Shown: one piece after another, positions 45,573 through 56,677 of the stretch
How positions within the stretch are numbered: the stretch's first letter is position 1
How the letters are laid out: every line of letters starts with the position of its first letter
NCBI GenBank assembly: GCA_002803225.1
Contig: NXFV01001905.1
Location: 43,037 to 107,036, forward strand
Source: Gamarada debralockiae
Lineage: Eukaryota; Ascomycota; Leotiomycetes; Helotiales; Hyphodiscaceae
DNA length: 64,000 nucleotides
Direction of reading: 5' to 3'
Program-made: the position numbers and the translations under genes
The notes under the pieces: generated by a model
What the model saw: the letters and a program-made list of their open reading frames with translations, nothing else
Database searches by the model: none
What the model was told of the DNA's origin: nothing

Positions 45573-47981
45573 ATGAATGTTAATACCGTCACCGCTACCT
45601 CCACTTGTGTATCAAGAACAGGTCGGAATGATGTGAGGGCAAACGAGGGTATCACAGCTTTGCCAGAGCTGAAGAACATCCTCACATCAAACTCGTCTTG
45701 GCGAAGTCGTCTTCCATCTTCTCTCGCAAGACCTCAATGGACAGAACCGAAACTTTCTATCGGCCTTTTTTGTTGTTCTCTGGGCAGGTACAAATGCTGG
45801 GAAGTTATTGGCCCGGCTCGTGACATTTCACAGGGCATATATCGAGCCACGAAGGACCTGCTAGACCAGCATAGCGAATATTTACATGAGGAAGAACCAG
45901 TTCCTTTCTCAATTATGTTCGGCCTGTACATGATTGGGCGAAATGAGGAGAAGGCAGCTCCGACACTCCTTCTAAGTTGCGAATCCAAGAAATGCCGTCA
46001 AAAAGCCCTGAAGCTCATTCGAGAAAGCGGGATTCTCCAAGACTATCCGGGTATCGCCTTAGCAGAAAGCTCACAGTCTCCTACTGCGCTCGGCCATGTG
46101 CGATCCCTGGGCTCCTTGAGTGCAGCTGATGGCGATTTCGTCCAATTCTCACCACCAACACTAAACAACGTCTGCGGTCAATCCATTCTTGTAATGGGAA
46201 ATTGCCATCCCGATAATCTAGCATCCACATTCATCTCTCAAAAAGCAACTATGGGAGGTTTTGTTCGACTACGGAATAGCGAGTACGACGATACATATTG
46301 TGGGCTCACGGTCGCACATGCCTTTGAGGATGAACTCGAAGTTCCATCTGTTTCTACTGATGTTTATTTTGCATTCGATGGTCAAGAGGATAGTAATGAT
46401 GAAGAGACGGTCACGAATTCTGAATGCGACTCGAGTCAAGGTTCGCAAATTTTATAAATTATTCTTTGTACACTCCCACTAATTTTTGACGTTGGAGACC
46501 TTGAACCAGAACCACGTACCATGGAGCAAATTCCGAAACTATGCAGACTACCTCATGTGCCTCTTTGTCTAGGTACGAAACATCTCTAGTAAGTGAAGTT
46601 TTAAGGCTGACACAAACACAGAATCGATGCCGTACCCTGCAGGTCAAGGCATCGGAAGCCGAATTGCCACATCTTTAGACGGAGAGCACCCCGGCCTCGA
46701 CTGGGCATTAGTCGAAATACAGCAACCTTACACACAGCCAGCCAACGTGATCTCTGTAGACTTTGTGACAGGGAAATGTTTAGTCTATGTAGAGAGAGTC
46801 ATCCCTGCTATTTTGGAGAATGCGAATATTCTGATGCTCACCAGTTCAGGTGTGCAGACCGGAATTTTATCTCGGTCTTCAACTTTTTTCAAGTCACCCT
46901 ACGGCTGTTCTTTTGAAGAGGTCTTCACGGTTCGCCTTGATCGGAAGCTAAGTGAGTCATCCTCGATCTTACTCAATGTGTAAACGTTCTGTGCTAAGGT
47001 AATTAGAGAGGGGCGATTCCGGCTGCTGGGTCATCGATCCTAAGACAGGCGATCTGTACGGCCACATAATCGCAGGATGCCCCGAGTCTCTAGTAGGTTA
47101 CCTGGCTCCTGCATACCGAATCTTCAACGACATCAGACAGCAACTTGGCGGAGTCGTAGAACTAGCGACTATGAACAAAACTTCGAATACCTCTACGTCG
47201 TCTAGCGATGTTCAGTCTGCTGTCTCTTCAAGGCCGGAGTCAATGGACGTGCCAGAACCGCTGGGTTTGAATCAAGATGCGGATGAAATGATCAAACTTT
47301 TTGATATGAGCGAAAAAGTTTTTGCAGAAATGGCTGTAAGCTAACCTACTCTATTCCCTCTCACAAGCCTATCCTAACAATGAATTAAAGATCGAAACAG
47401 AGAGCTGCTATCAATCTCTAGTCCTCAACCCCTCGAATCTAAAACCATATGTCAAGAAACCCACACCCTATTCTTGGCAGGACATTTCAGACAAAGCGAA
47501 ATACGAATCCATTATACAAATATGCAACAATGCCAGCCTAGAGACGAAGTCGTTTTGGGATAAAGGGTATGTTGAAGGAGGGCAGTCTCCGAATTGGATC
47601 GCGAGGTGGTTTTTGTATAGGAGGTTCAAACTTGCGAAAACTAGTCAGGAGAAGAGGTTCAGTAAAGTGAATCCTGAGAATTTGGATTATATGTTTGTAG
47701 CTCACACAGAGGATGCAAAACGACTTAGAACTAGTAAGGCCTCCTTGCTTCCTATTTTTGTGGCGAGGTTGCTCTGCCTGGTAGAATGACGCTGATCTAT
47801 TATTATAGCAAGCATGGCATCACCAAGCTCGTCACGTGTTAGTAATAGATTCACAAAAGAGAGCAGTACCAATGTGTTGAAAGCCGTGGCTAGAGGAGGA
47901 AAGTGGTGGGATGAATTTACGATGACAAGGCCAAGTTCTGAACTGGGCGACGCTTTGGAAGAAGCTAGTGTCACAGAATAA
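45573..47981 (+). CDS. Intracellular trypsin-like serine protease domain protein
   Basis: Six exons, 45573-46440, 46498-46572, 46622-46951, 47007-47335, 47391-47733 and 47809-47981, join with consistent phase to 705 residues. A complete chymotrypsin-fold triad is visible: His in GLTVAHAFED (about residue 249), Asp in GLDWALVEIQ (about 341) and Ser in RGDSGCWVID (about 429), followed by GHIIAGC. No signal peptide or propeptide is seen, so it should be cytosolic. The N-terminal 200 residues are a separate domain (PVPFSIMFGLYMIG, SKKCRQKALKLIRESGIL), and the C-terminal 200 a helical part (QDISDKAKYESIIQICNN, FLYRRFKLAKTS). Similar proteins are scattered in Pezizomycotina without assigned function. 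The ATG at 45573 is the first in frame. Confidence 0.8.
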
Positions 47982-48656
47982 TAACATCACCAAACCTCTG
48001 AAAGGGACAAACTCATTCGATATTCATTCACGGAACATCCAATAATCTCACCCTTCCTCTTCCCCTTAAAGCCCCGCAACACATTCTTACCGCCCTCACC
48101 GCATCTCCCTGAGGCAATACATAACCAAAAACATTTCTCTCTTCCTCTACCATTCTTACCTCGTCATATCCTCTCTGATCCAACCCTACAACGCTGACAA
48201 GCACCGAAATGCATGTCCTTCCACAAGACCCCATACAGCTTGAGACCACCCCGAGGCATTCGCTGCAACCCCGTACTCAGCAATCTATGATATAAGCTCA
48301 AAATTGCTATAAAAATTCTTTAAATGCTTGACTGACTGTAACCTGACGATAAATCTGCTATAGAACAGCAACCATTTTTTATTAATGCATTTGAATCCTG
48401 ACTCTGATCCTTGCTACCACTGCTAACTCATGGAGAAGAAGAAGAAATGTGCCAACTCTAAGACAAAGTAAGATGATCACACGAGCAAGGCAACTGACAT
48501 TCAATATTTAAATTGGCATCAAAATTTCCTATTACAGCACCCTACAGCATAGACCAACGAAGACATGAAAGTACTGACTCTCTGCCCAGTAGGGCGACAA
48601 ATCGCTCAATAGACCGTGAATCCCAGGCCAAGTTCCAAGTACTCCTCTCGCTCAGC
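47982..48656. other. Gene-free stretch
   Basis: About 670 bases between the protease-like gene and the TfdA relic. A minus-strand frame at 48028-48249 is open but shows no motif and no splice partner. Confidence 0.4.
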
Positions 48657-49690
48657 CTAGGGCTTGGACTGAGATGCAGGGTTGAGGTATGGGCGCCCGC
48701 CGATTCCGACGCAGCGTTGGCCAGTCCGGAGACCGTTACCATCGCAATCATAGGTCGCAGTATGGTAGGTTGAGCGGTTGTCCCAGATAGCTATGTAGTA
48801 ACTCAGCTCGTTCTTCTCATAACATGGAGGATTGAGACATCTGCCGATAATGATGAATAGGCTCAGAAAAGACTCACCAACGTCGTTCCTATTATTCCAC
48901 CTAAATCTGACCTGCAAATTATGGTTCTCATTGACCATGCGAAGAAATTCATCAAGCAGATGAGAACTCTCTCGGCCTGTCAAGTTGCTGATACGTTGGA
49001 CGTGGTGACCGACGGCGAAAACACTCTTCCAACCGGTGACGGGGTTCGTGCGTATGACTGGGTGCTCGGCCGAAATTTCTGTGCTTATGTTGAGTGGTGA
49101 GCCGTGGGTGCATCATAGAGCTTGAAATTGTGGCCTTTGGCAGCTTGGCTGAAGATTGTTTGCGCATAGGTTGCTGTCAGGCCGTCGAGAAACTTTTGGC
49201 AGGAGGCTGAGAAGCGGTCGTAGACTTCATAACCGGCTGCCCAGAGTGTGTCTGTTGGTTGAAATTAGCACAAGCCCATAGCTTTTCAAAGTTTCGTCTT
49301 GATTCGGAATGTGGTCAGTCAAAGGCTTACCGCTGCCAAGTGTCGGGAGATCATTAAGCTTGATAGCATGATCTGATAGCATAGGCTCCAGCGTAATGTC
49401 AGAATGCCAGCCCTTCTTGAGTGATTGTGTCTTCATTCGATCTGTAAAGATCCCCATGGCATGATCATTTCTAATGATACTGATCTCACTCCCTGTTGGA
49501 TTGGAGTATTTTGTTGGAAATTGGGTGGATGTGTATGGTTGAATCGGCTGGCTTGCCAGTTAGTTTGCCCAGCTTCTGGCAGAGCATCTTCTGGAGGTCG
49601 TCGGTGAGATAATCTTGGGCGCGGAAGAATACGACACAGTCAACGTCCCCGAAGAAATGGGTATATGAGTTACTTTAGTGGAATAGCCTT
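48657..49690 (-). pseudogene. TfdA-type alpha-ketoglutarate-dependent dioxygenase relic
   Basis: Reading the minus strand from 49690, pieces of a TauD/TfdA dioxygenase appear in order: FFGDVDCVVFFRAQDYLTDD, GWHSDITLEPMLSDHAI (metal HxD), GDTLWAAGYEVYDRFS after a spliceable intron, FLDGLTATYAQTIF, HPVIRTNPVTGWKSVFAVGHH, LLDEFLRMVNENHNLQVRFRW, and after a further 85-base intron VAIWDNRSTYHTATYDC and RTGQRCVGIG. Introns still splice correctly, but the frame breaks near 49480 and again near 49075-49090, where a TAA stands in frame, and about 80 N-terminal residues are missing. The left end of a direct repeat lies exactly where the missing 5' part should be. Fungal relatives hydroxylate sulfonates or similar small acids. 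It is not functional as it stands. Confidence 0.75.
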
Positions 49691-49837
49691 CACATACGAC
49701 CATAGACCGAGGAGAACTGGGTTACCTCCATACCCTGAGAGGGCACATGCCTCAGATCGGTCTATCAAATCCGGGTTTCCAGTTCGAAACATAAAAATCG
49801 GATTCGGAAAATGAATTTAGTTCAAATATCACGTGAG
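49691..49837 (+). repeat. Direct repeat, left copy
   Basis: Begins cacatacgaccatagaccg and includes gaggagaactggg, gcctcagatcg and aaaaatcggatt; the same blocks in the same order recur at 54159-54304. It cuts the 5' side of the dioxygenase relic. Confidence 0.6.
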
Positions 49838-50463
49838 CTGATTCGCTTCTGACGGTAACATTTCGAGCTAAAACCAGCTTGAATTTCTACGTATAGGTTT
49901 GAACAAAGCTCCCTAAATGGAGTCCTTTCAATTATGTAATAACATACGATTACGATCTAAGCTATGCCAAAAAATACATATATATAATCACATGACTCAC
50001 TCTAGAAACACGAGCCAATTGCCTGACAGAAATATCATATCATGTGATCTATCCAAGTAATAGACTCTTTTAAATATTTTGCAACGATATCAAAAGATTA
50101 ATTGGACTGAGATACCCAGTAAAATAGCAAGAGACAATAAATGTCCCGACCCTCTGTAGAGAAATTAGTTTTAAAAACTAGATGTCTAAAAGGAGCGATA
50201 GAAATCCTACAGTAGTAACTGAGGCCAGAGCGATTAAATCTGGTTGCTGTAAAAGAGCTCCATGTTTTTATTCCTATAAGTAATGCCGAGTTGTCGCGCG
50301 TATGTGACTTATACTACAGCGTGTTGGTTTCCGTAATCGGATTTTGGGAAATAGATGGGGTGGCCAGTGTGCGGCCTTGTGGTCCGTGGCGTTTTTAGCC
50401 CCATTATTTTATGCTTCATATATTGAAATAAGAAATTTCTGTCAAAAACAAGCAAAGACTTGA
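49838..50463. other. AT-rich gene-free stretch
   Basis: About 620 bases rich in TA words with several CACATGA/TCATGTG motifs. No frame longer than chance and no gene is seen. Confidence 0.4.
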
Positions 50464-50528
50464 GGCACTTTGGCGGAGTGGTTAACGCGATGCCCTGCTA
50501 CTCTCCTAGAGAAGCTGCTCAGGCAGTG
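50464..50528 (+). pseudogene. tRNA-Ser(GCU) 5' half with intron, T arm missing
   Basis: GGCACTTTGGCGGAGTGG gives an acceptor strand and A box; the anticodon arm ATGCC-CTGCTA carries GCT and its partner strand GGCAG follows about 20 bases later, as if an intron were present. No B box or closing AAGTGCC is found downstream. It is a relic like the one at 17436-17506. Confidence 0.45.
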
Positions 50529-52043
50529 AGTACACACCGACTGATAGTTGGCTGAATTTAAACTAACAGTGGTCAAGTTTCCTTCGGGAGTGAGTTTGGA
50601 AAGTCTGACAAAAGTACCATTCTGACCAGTCAATTAGGCGTGTGTTGTGAGTAAAAATGAATAAAAAAGAATGTTTAGAAGTCATCGCTAACAGATACTA
50701 GCGAATCACACAGGTGTCGTAAAAATATTTTTTTTCTCCAAGGAATATTCGCTTCTTCGGAGGGAGGGGGGGTTTTTTTTTTGGCGGTTTTCTTTTAGCG
50801 AATAAAGTAGCCGGATTCGATCCTTTAAGCGTGTGCGCTGACAAATGCGGATTTCGCGGAATCGCGTTACAACCACAAGTCCAAACTCCGAGTAGTTTTC
50901 ATTAATCGACTTAGAAAAGGTCGATAATTCAACTCAGAATTGATTGCATAGTTATTAAGTCTAAAAACAGTGATGAATGTTCGCTGATTTTTGCACCCTG
51001 CCAATAGTGGGTTTCAACAGTTGTTATCACAGACTCTATTATGTTCGACTGTGTCGAATCAGACTCAACCTAAAATTAGAAATATTTACTCCCTGATCCT
51101 CTCCTGGCATGTCTGCGAATCACATAGGTGTCGGGAACATTTTTTCGCTTTCGCCTTTTTTTTTCCCCTCCAATTGCCTTTAAAAAAATTTTTTTTTTTG
51201 ACGAGTTTCTCGCTTGGCGGAAGCGACGTGGCTTTAGTGACCCAAAATAAGCCTAGAAGGAAAGGGACATAAACTCCGATTAGTCTTGTAGGTGTCGTCG
51301 TCCAACTTTGGGCTATTTTCAAAAGCGAGCTTTGATAGACAGAAACGAATTTATATATATAACTCGATCTAATCTGTCTTTATATGAAATTGAATAAACA
51401 AGCCACAAAATCGAACGCTCGTGATCACGTGATACTTGTGGGAAATCCCGTAGGGAACACCACACCAGAGTTAGATAGCATGATGACAGAGGTTACAAAG
51501 TGAGTGTGAGAAGAGATTTGACACTATCTAATCCAACCCTATGCAAGCTCTATCTCAATGGCTGTCTTCGACTTCTTGGGTCTGTCCCTGTAAAGGCCAC
51601 AGTGAGTCTTATGTACAATAATATAAGGCAATGCATTTTAAATGTGAAAGATGCTTACAGAGTTCTAAAAACCCAAGACTATGTGCTAAATATCAAACAC
51701 TTCAATAGAGCGTTCTGTTGCCCGAGTGGCTTTAAAAACGCGCTGCGCCATTGCCACAGCTAATGCACTCTATCAAGAGCTATAACTATCGGTATAGAAA
51801 AAGTCTAACGAGCTAGGATCGACGACGTTGACAAGTTTGACTTCTTGAAATACCCAAGATTGTCACGGGATTGCTTCTGTAGCGCAGATTGCAAAATAGT
51901 ATTATACTTGTCCGCCTAGTGAATTCGCTTCACCTTCGTTGTTATCAATTCACTAATGAACGATATATGAACCATTAGAACTGTCTAAAGCTCAAGGGGA
52001 ATTATAATAACCATGGGCTAAAATCCACATTGCTCGATAGAAT
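50529..52043. other. Gene-poor stretch with diverged internal repeat
   Basis: GCGAATCACA(C/T)AGGTGTCG occurs at 50701 and 51115, each followed by long T and G or C runs and a CCGAxTAGT block about 150-200 bases later, so a roughly 200-base unit seems duplicated. The frames at 50991-51272 and 51500-51763 have no motif. No gene is supported. Confidence 0.4.
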
Positions 52044-53609
52044 ATGGCTCCTACGTCAGATGAATGGGTTGCTGTACGATCTCTGCCAGATACCGTCACA
52101 TACGAGAATCCATTACCCGAAGGAGATGTCTTGCTTCCAGCTGCTCCAATTCCATTTACTCTTCAGCGGACGCCCCTACCAAAAGATCGCGAAGAAGATG
52201 AGGTTGACTTCGGTGTATGCAAGAAGAGGCTAGAGCACGTACTCATTCAGATGCGAATTTGGGCACAGAATCACCAAGGTCGAATTGAGTCTTGTGTGCA
52301 GAGAATCATGGACCAAACTATAATCGACCAGCAAGTAGAGATCCTTGACAATGCTCTCCTTCCAATTCCCAGAGAATGGCTTAATGAGAACTTCCCGGAC
52401 TACGATTCTGGTATCTTTTTTGATAAAGAGCGTACTTGGGAGACGAGTGATCCCGGTTGCTACCTTTGGGGAATTAGTGGTAGTAAACTATTCGCACCAG
52501 CGGAATACGTAGGCGCGGCTTGGTCGCCTGGTGGCATTTAGAAGAGAATTAGTCAACACCGGAATGTTTAACATCGTAGGAAATGTCTTGAGAATTCTCG
52601 ATGTCTTGTGTATGAGTATGTTGAGCAAGTTCACGGAAAGAGAAACAGAAGCTCTTTCATAGTACTAGGTACCTTCCGCCGCGATGCTTTATCGATGTAC
52701 GACCTTAAGGGTTGGTGTCTTCTCCTTGAGGCTGTCTGGATGATTCTCAGACAAACATTTGCGAAGGAGACTAAAAGGGACCTTCCTGAATTTGCGACTA
52801 TGTGGCCAGAAGATATGGGTGTCTCTAAACGTCTCGGGGCAAACCGCACTCCCTCGATCCACAAATACGCAGGATACACAGAGACTAGTGGCGGTAGAAA
52901 GGATCCAATACAAGAGAAGGTCACCAAGTTAGTCAGAGTATAGAAATCTCAACAGCAGAAAATTCCATCCAACAGACTTCGGAAACCATCAAAAGAGGAT
53001 TGTGATAGGTACGGTTCAACGCATCTTGTTATAATCTCTGGGTATGCGGTGGGACTGCCTTTTCAATTGTTGAATAGATATAGACTGCACGTTGGCGACA
53101 AAGTCATAGTCACTCTTGATATTGTCACTGGCCGCCATCCACATCCATGGGTTAAAGTACCAGTCGACGCTTATGAGTCAGCAACCTCTCTGAAACTCGG
53201 CATCTCAATATCTGGAATTTCTCCTAAGGATAGACAACCTTTTGGAAAATGGATTGAAAGACAGAGAAACAATCTTGTAACTGGCGTGGACGATCATCCA
53301 AGTTGCAATGCTGCTATGAGTATAATCGAGTGGATGAGAGGGGAGGAGATAGTTCCAATTCCTAGCAATAGAGTCCGGATGACAAAAGGTAATTTTCGAT
53401 TATCCAACTATTGGGCGACCAATGGGGGAGGGCGAAAATCAGCCTATTACGAGGCACTTGAAGGTTCAGTCTCGGGAAAGCAGGTTCTGGAGAAATTCGA
53501 GGCCCAGAAGTGCGTTGTCAGGTCCAAGGGTGGAATATTGAAGCGGAATTTGACGGAGGACGATTCTGAAAAACGAGTTTCTAAAAAACGCCACCGTTCA
53601 AAGATATAG
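52044..53609 (+). CDS. Hypothetical protein, possibly interrupted by two stops
   Basis: Begins MAPTSDEWVAVRSLPDTVTY at ATG 52044. The first part (165 residues) ends at TAG 52539. The same frame continues after a TAA at 52569 with CLVYEYVEQVHGKRNRSSF and DLKGWCLLLEAVWMILRQTF, then joins across an intron (52928-52975, phase aa|a) to KLRKPSKEDCDRYGS and a long last exon with LNRYRLHVGDKVIVTLDIV, ending in a basic tail KKRHRSKI. The two stops lie ten codons apart in the same frame. Either an intron of about 80 bases with weak signals removes them, or CAG/CAA codons were mutated to TAG/TAA. The conserved-looking blocks Trp-rich KGWC and DMGVSKRLGANRTPS do not match a family I know. Possibly nuclear from its basic end. 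Confidence 0.5.
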
Positions 53610-54158
53610 AATATATGAGGCGCATGGAAGGAGAGCAAATCAATTGACATTGACTTAGCCATCCCGTCTGCTGTGCTATTCATAAACCTGAGATCAAAGT
53701 ATGTAATCAAAGCATGTATTTCGAAAGAGATAGTTGTCTATCACAAATGACTACGAACTAAAAGAATTAGGCTATCTCCAAGCTCTGCAAGCCAGTCCGT
53801 AACGTGCCGATCTAATGCCCAGGTACTAGAGAGCGCGGGGATGCTGACCGCCTGAGACCCTTTAAAAAAAATACGTTTCTAGGTCCTCTTGCAATATGGT
53901 CACGTGATAGACGAAAAGGGTAGGAGAATGTGATTGGATTATTAAGGTATGAAGATACTAAAGATACTGAAGAACAAACCAAGTACAGCAGTCTGTACTT
54001 ATAGACAGGAATCCTCCCTATGACTTCATGGGACGCGTCATGCTGTCGTACCATGTGATGGCAGGTGACGCCATGTGTCTAGTCAGCACCGAGAAACCCG
54101 AGTCACTGATTACTCGTTCCAACAGGTCCTTTCTAGGCTCAAATAGTAGATTTACTGT
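53610..54158. other. Gene-free stretch
   Basis: About 550 bases with short chance frames only; a CACGTGATAG motif is near 53903. Nothing else is seen. Confidence 0.4.
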
Positions 54159-54304
54159 CACATACGACCACAGACTGAGGAGAACTGGGCTATCTCTCCT
54201 CTCCCGGTACGCATTAGCCTCAGATCGCCCTATCAAAATTATTTTCCCTATTCAGAAAACAAAAATCGGATTTTGGAAATTATGCTAACCTGGACTCACG
54301 TGAA
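54159..54304 (+). repeat. Direct repeat, right copy
   Basis: Partner of 49691-49837: cacatacgaccacagactg, gaggagaactggg, gcctcagatcg, aaaaatcggatt and a final tcacgtga block in the same order. The pair brackets 4.3 kb holding the tRNA-Ser relic and the hypothetical gene. Confidence 0.6.
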
Positions 54305-55426
54305 TAGACACTTTCAAAAGTCAATTTCACATTATGTATTTCGATACATCTTTCAATTCAAAGGCTACAGTGCTTTTAAATATCCATACTACATTTGTTA
54401 AGACAGTCACGAAGATGTGGTCATATTCTCGAAGTCTCGCCAAAAAAACAGCCCAAAGCGAATGCAATCATTAGTAAGAAGTCATCATACCCATAATGAT
54501 ATATTTTGTTCCTTATAGTGTTCACTTAATAGGAACAATACAGAGTCTTATTATCCTAGGAGTTACAATGCTAAAAAGCAAACGTAAGAAGAGTAGTGTG
54601 GAAATGTACACATGTACAGTAAGCAGACAGGAGGTAAAATAGTATATAATTTCTACAGAAAGAACTCTAGTAGAAACTAAAATTCTATAATAGTTTAGCA
54701 ATAAGTGCGTTTCAATAAGTCTTAAGAAGAAGACAGAGTAGATACAGTGGTGTTATTGCGTGGCTTGATATGATGAGGGGAACGGATTTTGCTGCTCTCA
54801 AATAGTGGGGACGGAATAAAATATCTCCAGTCCGTGCGGCTACAAAGTTTCATTTCAAAAAAAAGGGGGGCAAATTTCGAATTTCACGATTACGTAGTAG
54901 CTCTCTGCAGGTGATACTAAGAGCGTTCTCCGACAAACCGGATTCTGATCACGATAAGTGGATAACGATCTCCCGTCGCTTTAAGGACTGCTCATGCCTC
55001 CCCTTGAAACTGTCTCATCCTTCGGGTCGCAGCTGTTTTAAACCTGGCCAATGGGGGAAAGCAGAAACTGAAAATCGATATCGCATTATTAGATCCTCAC
55101 AAAATTGACATTGAGATACTGGAGTAAATTTTGGCCTGTTCAATATATATATATATATATTATCAAAACCAGCTATGGGTATGCAACAAATATCACCCAC
55201 GTCTGTCCACGAATGCTAGACAAGAAAATGGCAGAAATTTCTTCACGCCTTCTGAGACACAAGCTCAAATCGATAAGACTACTGGCGTGATGAAAGACAA
55301 CCTCGTTAAACTCTCCGAACGTGAAGAAAGGCTCGATGATCTTTACGATACAGTCGCTTGCGAAACTGGCTTCCCTTTCGTGCGCAGCTGCTGGAACTTG
55401 GCTCGTGATATAGAAGCCCCCCCTTC
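54305..55426. other. Gene-poor stretch
   Basis: About 1.1 kb, AT-rich in its left part, with an AT dinucleotide run at 55144-55161. The frame at 55131-55577 runs into the repeat to the right and has no motif. No gene. Confidence 0.4.
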
Positions 55427-55640
55427 AACCACCACCAAAACTTATCAACTTCTACGACAACACAATCAATTGAATTGTCGTGCCCGACGCCTATCTCCTC
55501 AAGGGGGGGGATCCCCACGAGCCCCTTCGGGTCGGGGGAGCCCCTACCCCCCCTACCCCCCCTTTCGTCGGGCTTAAGGGCGGTCTTTCCATAGTAGAAG
55601 TAGGGAAGTAAAAGTGAATAAATATCAGGACTCAAGATTT
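55427..55640 (+). repeat. Inverted repeat arm, left copy
   Basis: The block tgtcgtgcccgacgcctatctcctcaagg and what follows (gggatccccacgagcccc, ttcgggtcgggggagcccc, cggtctttcc) recurs in reverse complement at about 59695-59890. The left copy has an extra run of C (ccctacccccc twice). Confidence 0.75.
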
Positions 55641-56677
55641 TGTATGGGAAACAGGGGGGAGGGGGGGCTTACTCAACAATGGGGGGGGCTTCTATATCAC
55701 GAGCCTGGAACTTTTACCTCGCCCTTGAACAGGGTTCCCGGCCCAGACTAACCAAATATGGTTAAGCGCAGGGTATTTAAAAGTCACTTGGACCAGCTCT
55801 TGCACATGGGTGCCAGCCTACGGCTCGCACGAAGCCTTCGTACACGTGAAAACTACAGGGGTAAACGTATTTTTGACCCGGAGCGGACTAACTTAGACCC
55901 GGTTTTCGGTGTTGGAAGTTTGGCTTTTGTAAGCACCTTCTTCTTCTTAGCAAGCTAAGAAGTACGAAGGCAATCATCAATGGAACCTATTCAAAAGCTT
56001 CAAATACGTATGAGAATAAGTATCTTGATCACATTCGTGCTGTTTGTAGTGTCTCTCTTCAGCACCATGGCCCAATCTCGCTCCCTCTCACATGACCTCG
56101 GTGCGACGTAGCAGCTGTATCAAGGACTGTAGGAGGTATGACAGGCGGTATGCTTCCTGAGCATCTTGGGACTCATGCAAATGTAAAGTTGCTTGTAGTT
56201 ATGGTTCCCGAATTCTCACATCGTTTAGTGGTGTCAGAATATGGCTTAGTAATCAGGCTCCTGAAGGAACACGGCCGTAGGGTACGGCCATAGGGTACAG
56301 CAGTACAGGGAATTCAGTACTCTATAAATACAGGTTCTACAGTCACTAGATGAATGAACAATCACAATTATACCTCTGGTGTCCCAAGCCTCTACGCACG
56401 TGATCACTCGCTTACCTTGTCCTTGTCAGGAAATGCTTATGTAATCAGTGAAGCTAGAAGGAAAACCTCTTCCTGATAGCGTTGTCATCATACACATCAA
56501 TACAGACATCAATGAACACACTGAAACACCGCTGCCAATACATCTATTCCTGACAGTCCTCAACCATCCTCTGATCCTCACTCATGAAGTGCTCTACACA
56601 ACTTTACCCTGCTGGAAAGAGGCATATCATATGGCCTACACCCGTTGTATCTAACTACGTAACAAACCCAATCCTAT
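55641..56677. other. Gene-free stretch with LTR-like motifs
   Basis: TGTCAGAATATGGCTTAGTAATC starts at 56232 and TGTCAGGAAATGCTTATG at 56424, both like the LTR-type start at 30752; a TATAAATA box lies at about 56323. Between them the sequence could be an LTR of about 190 bases. No retroelement coding region is present. Short frames at 55758-55958 and 56448-56654 show no motif. Confidence 0.4.

Noticed and set aside
48028..48249. Minus-strand 73-codon frame (C-rich, RGRVRLLDVP end)
   Set aside because: No family motif, no splice partner, and it lies in the presumed 3' region of the protease-like gene.
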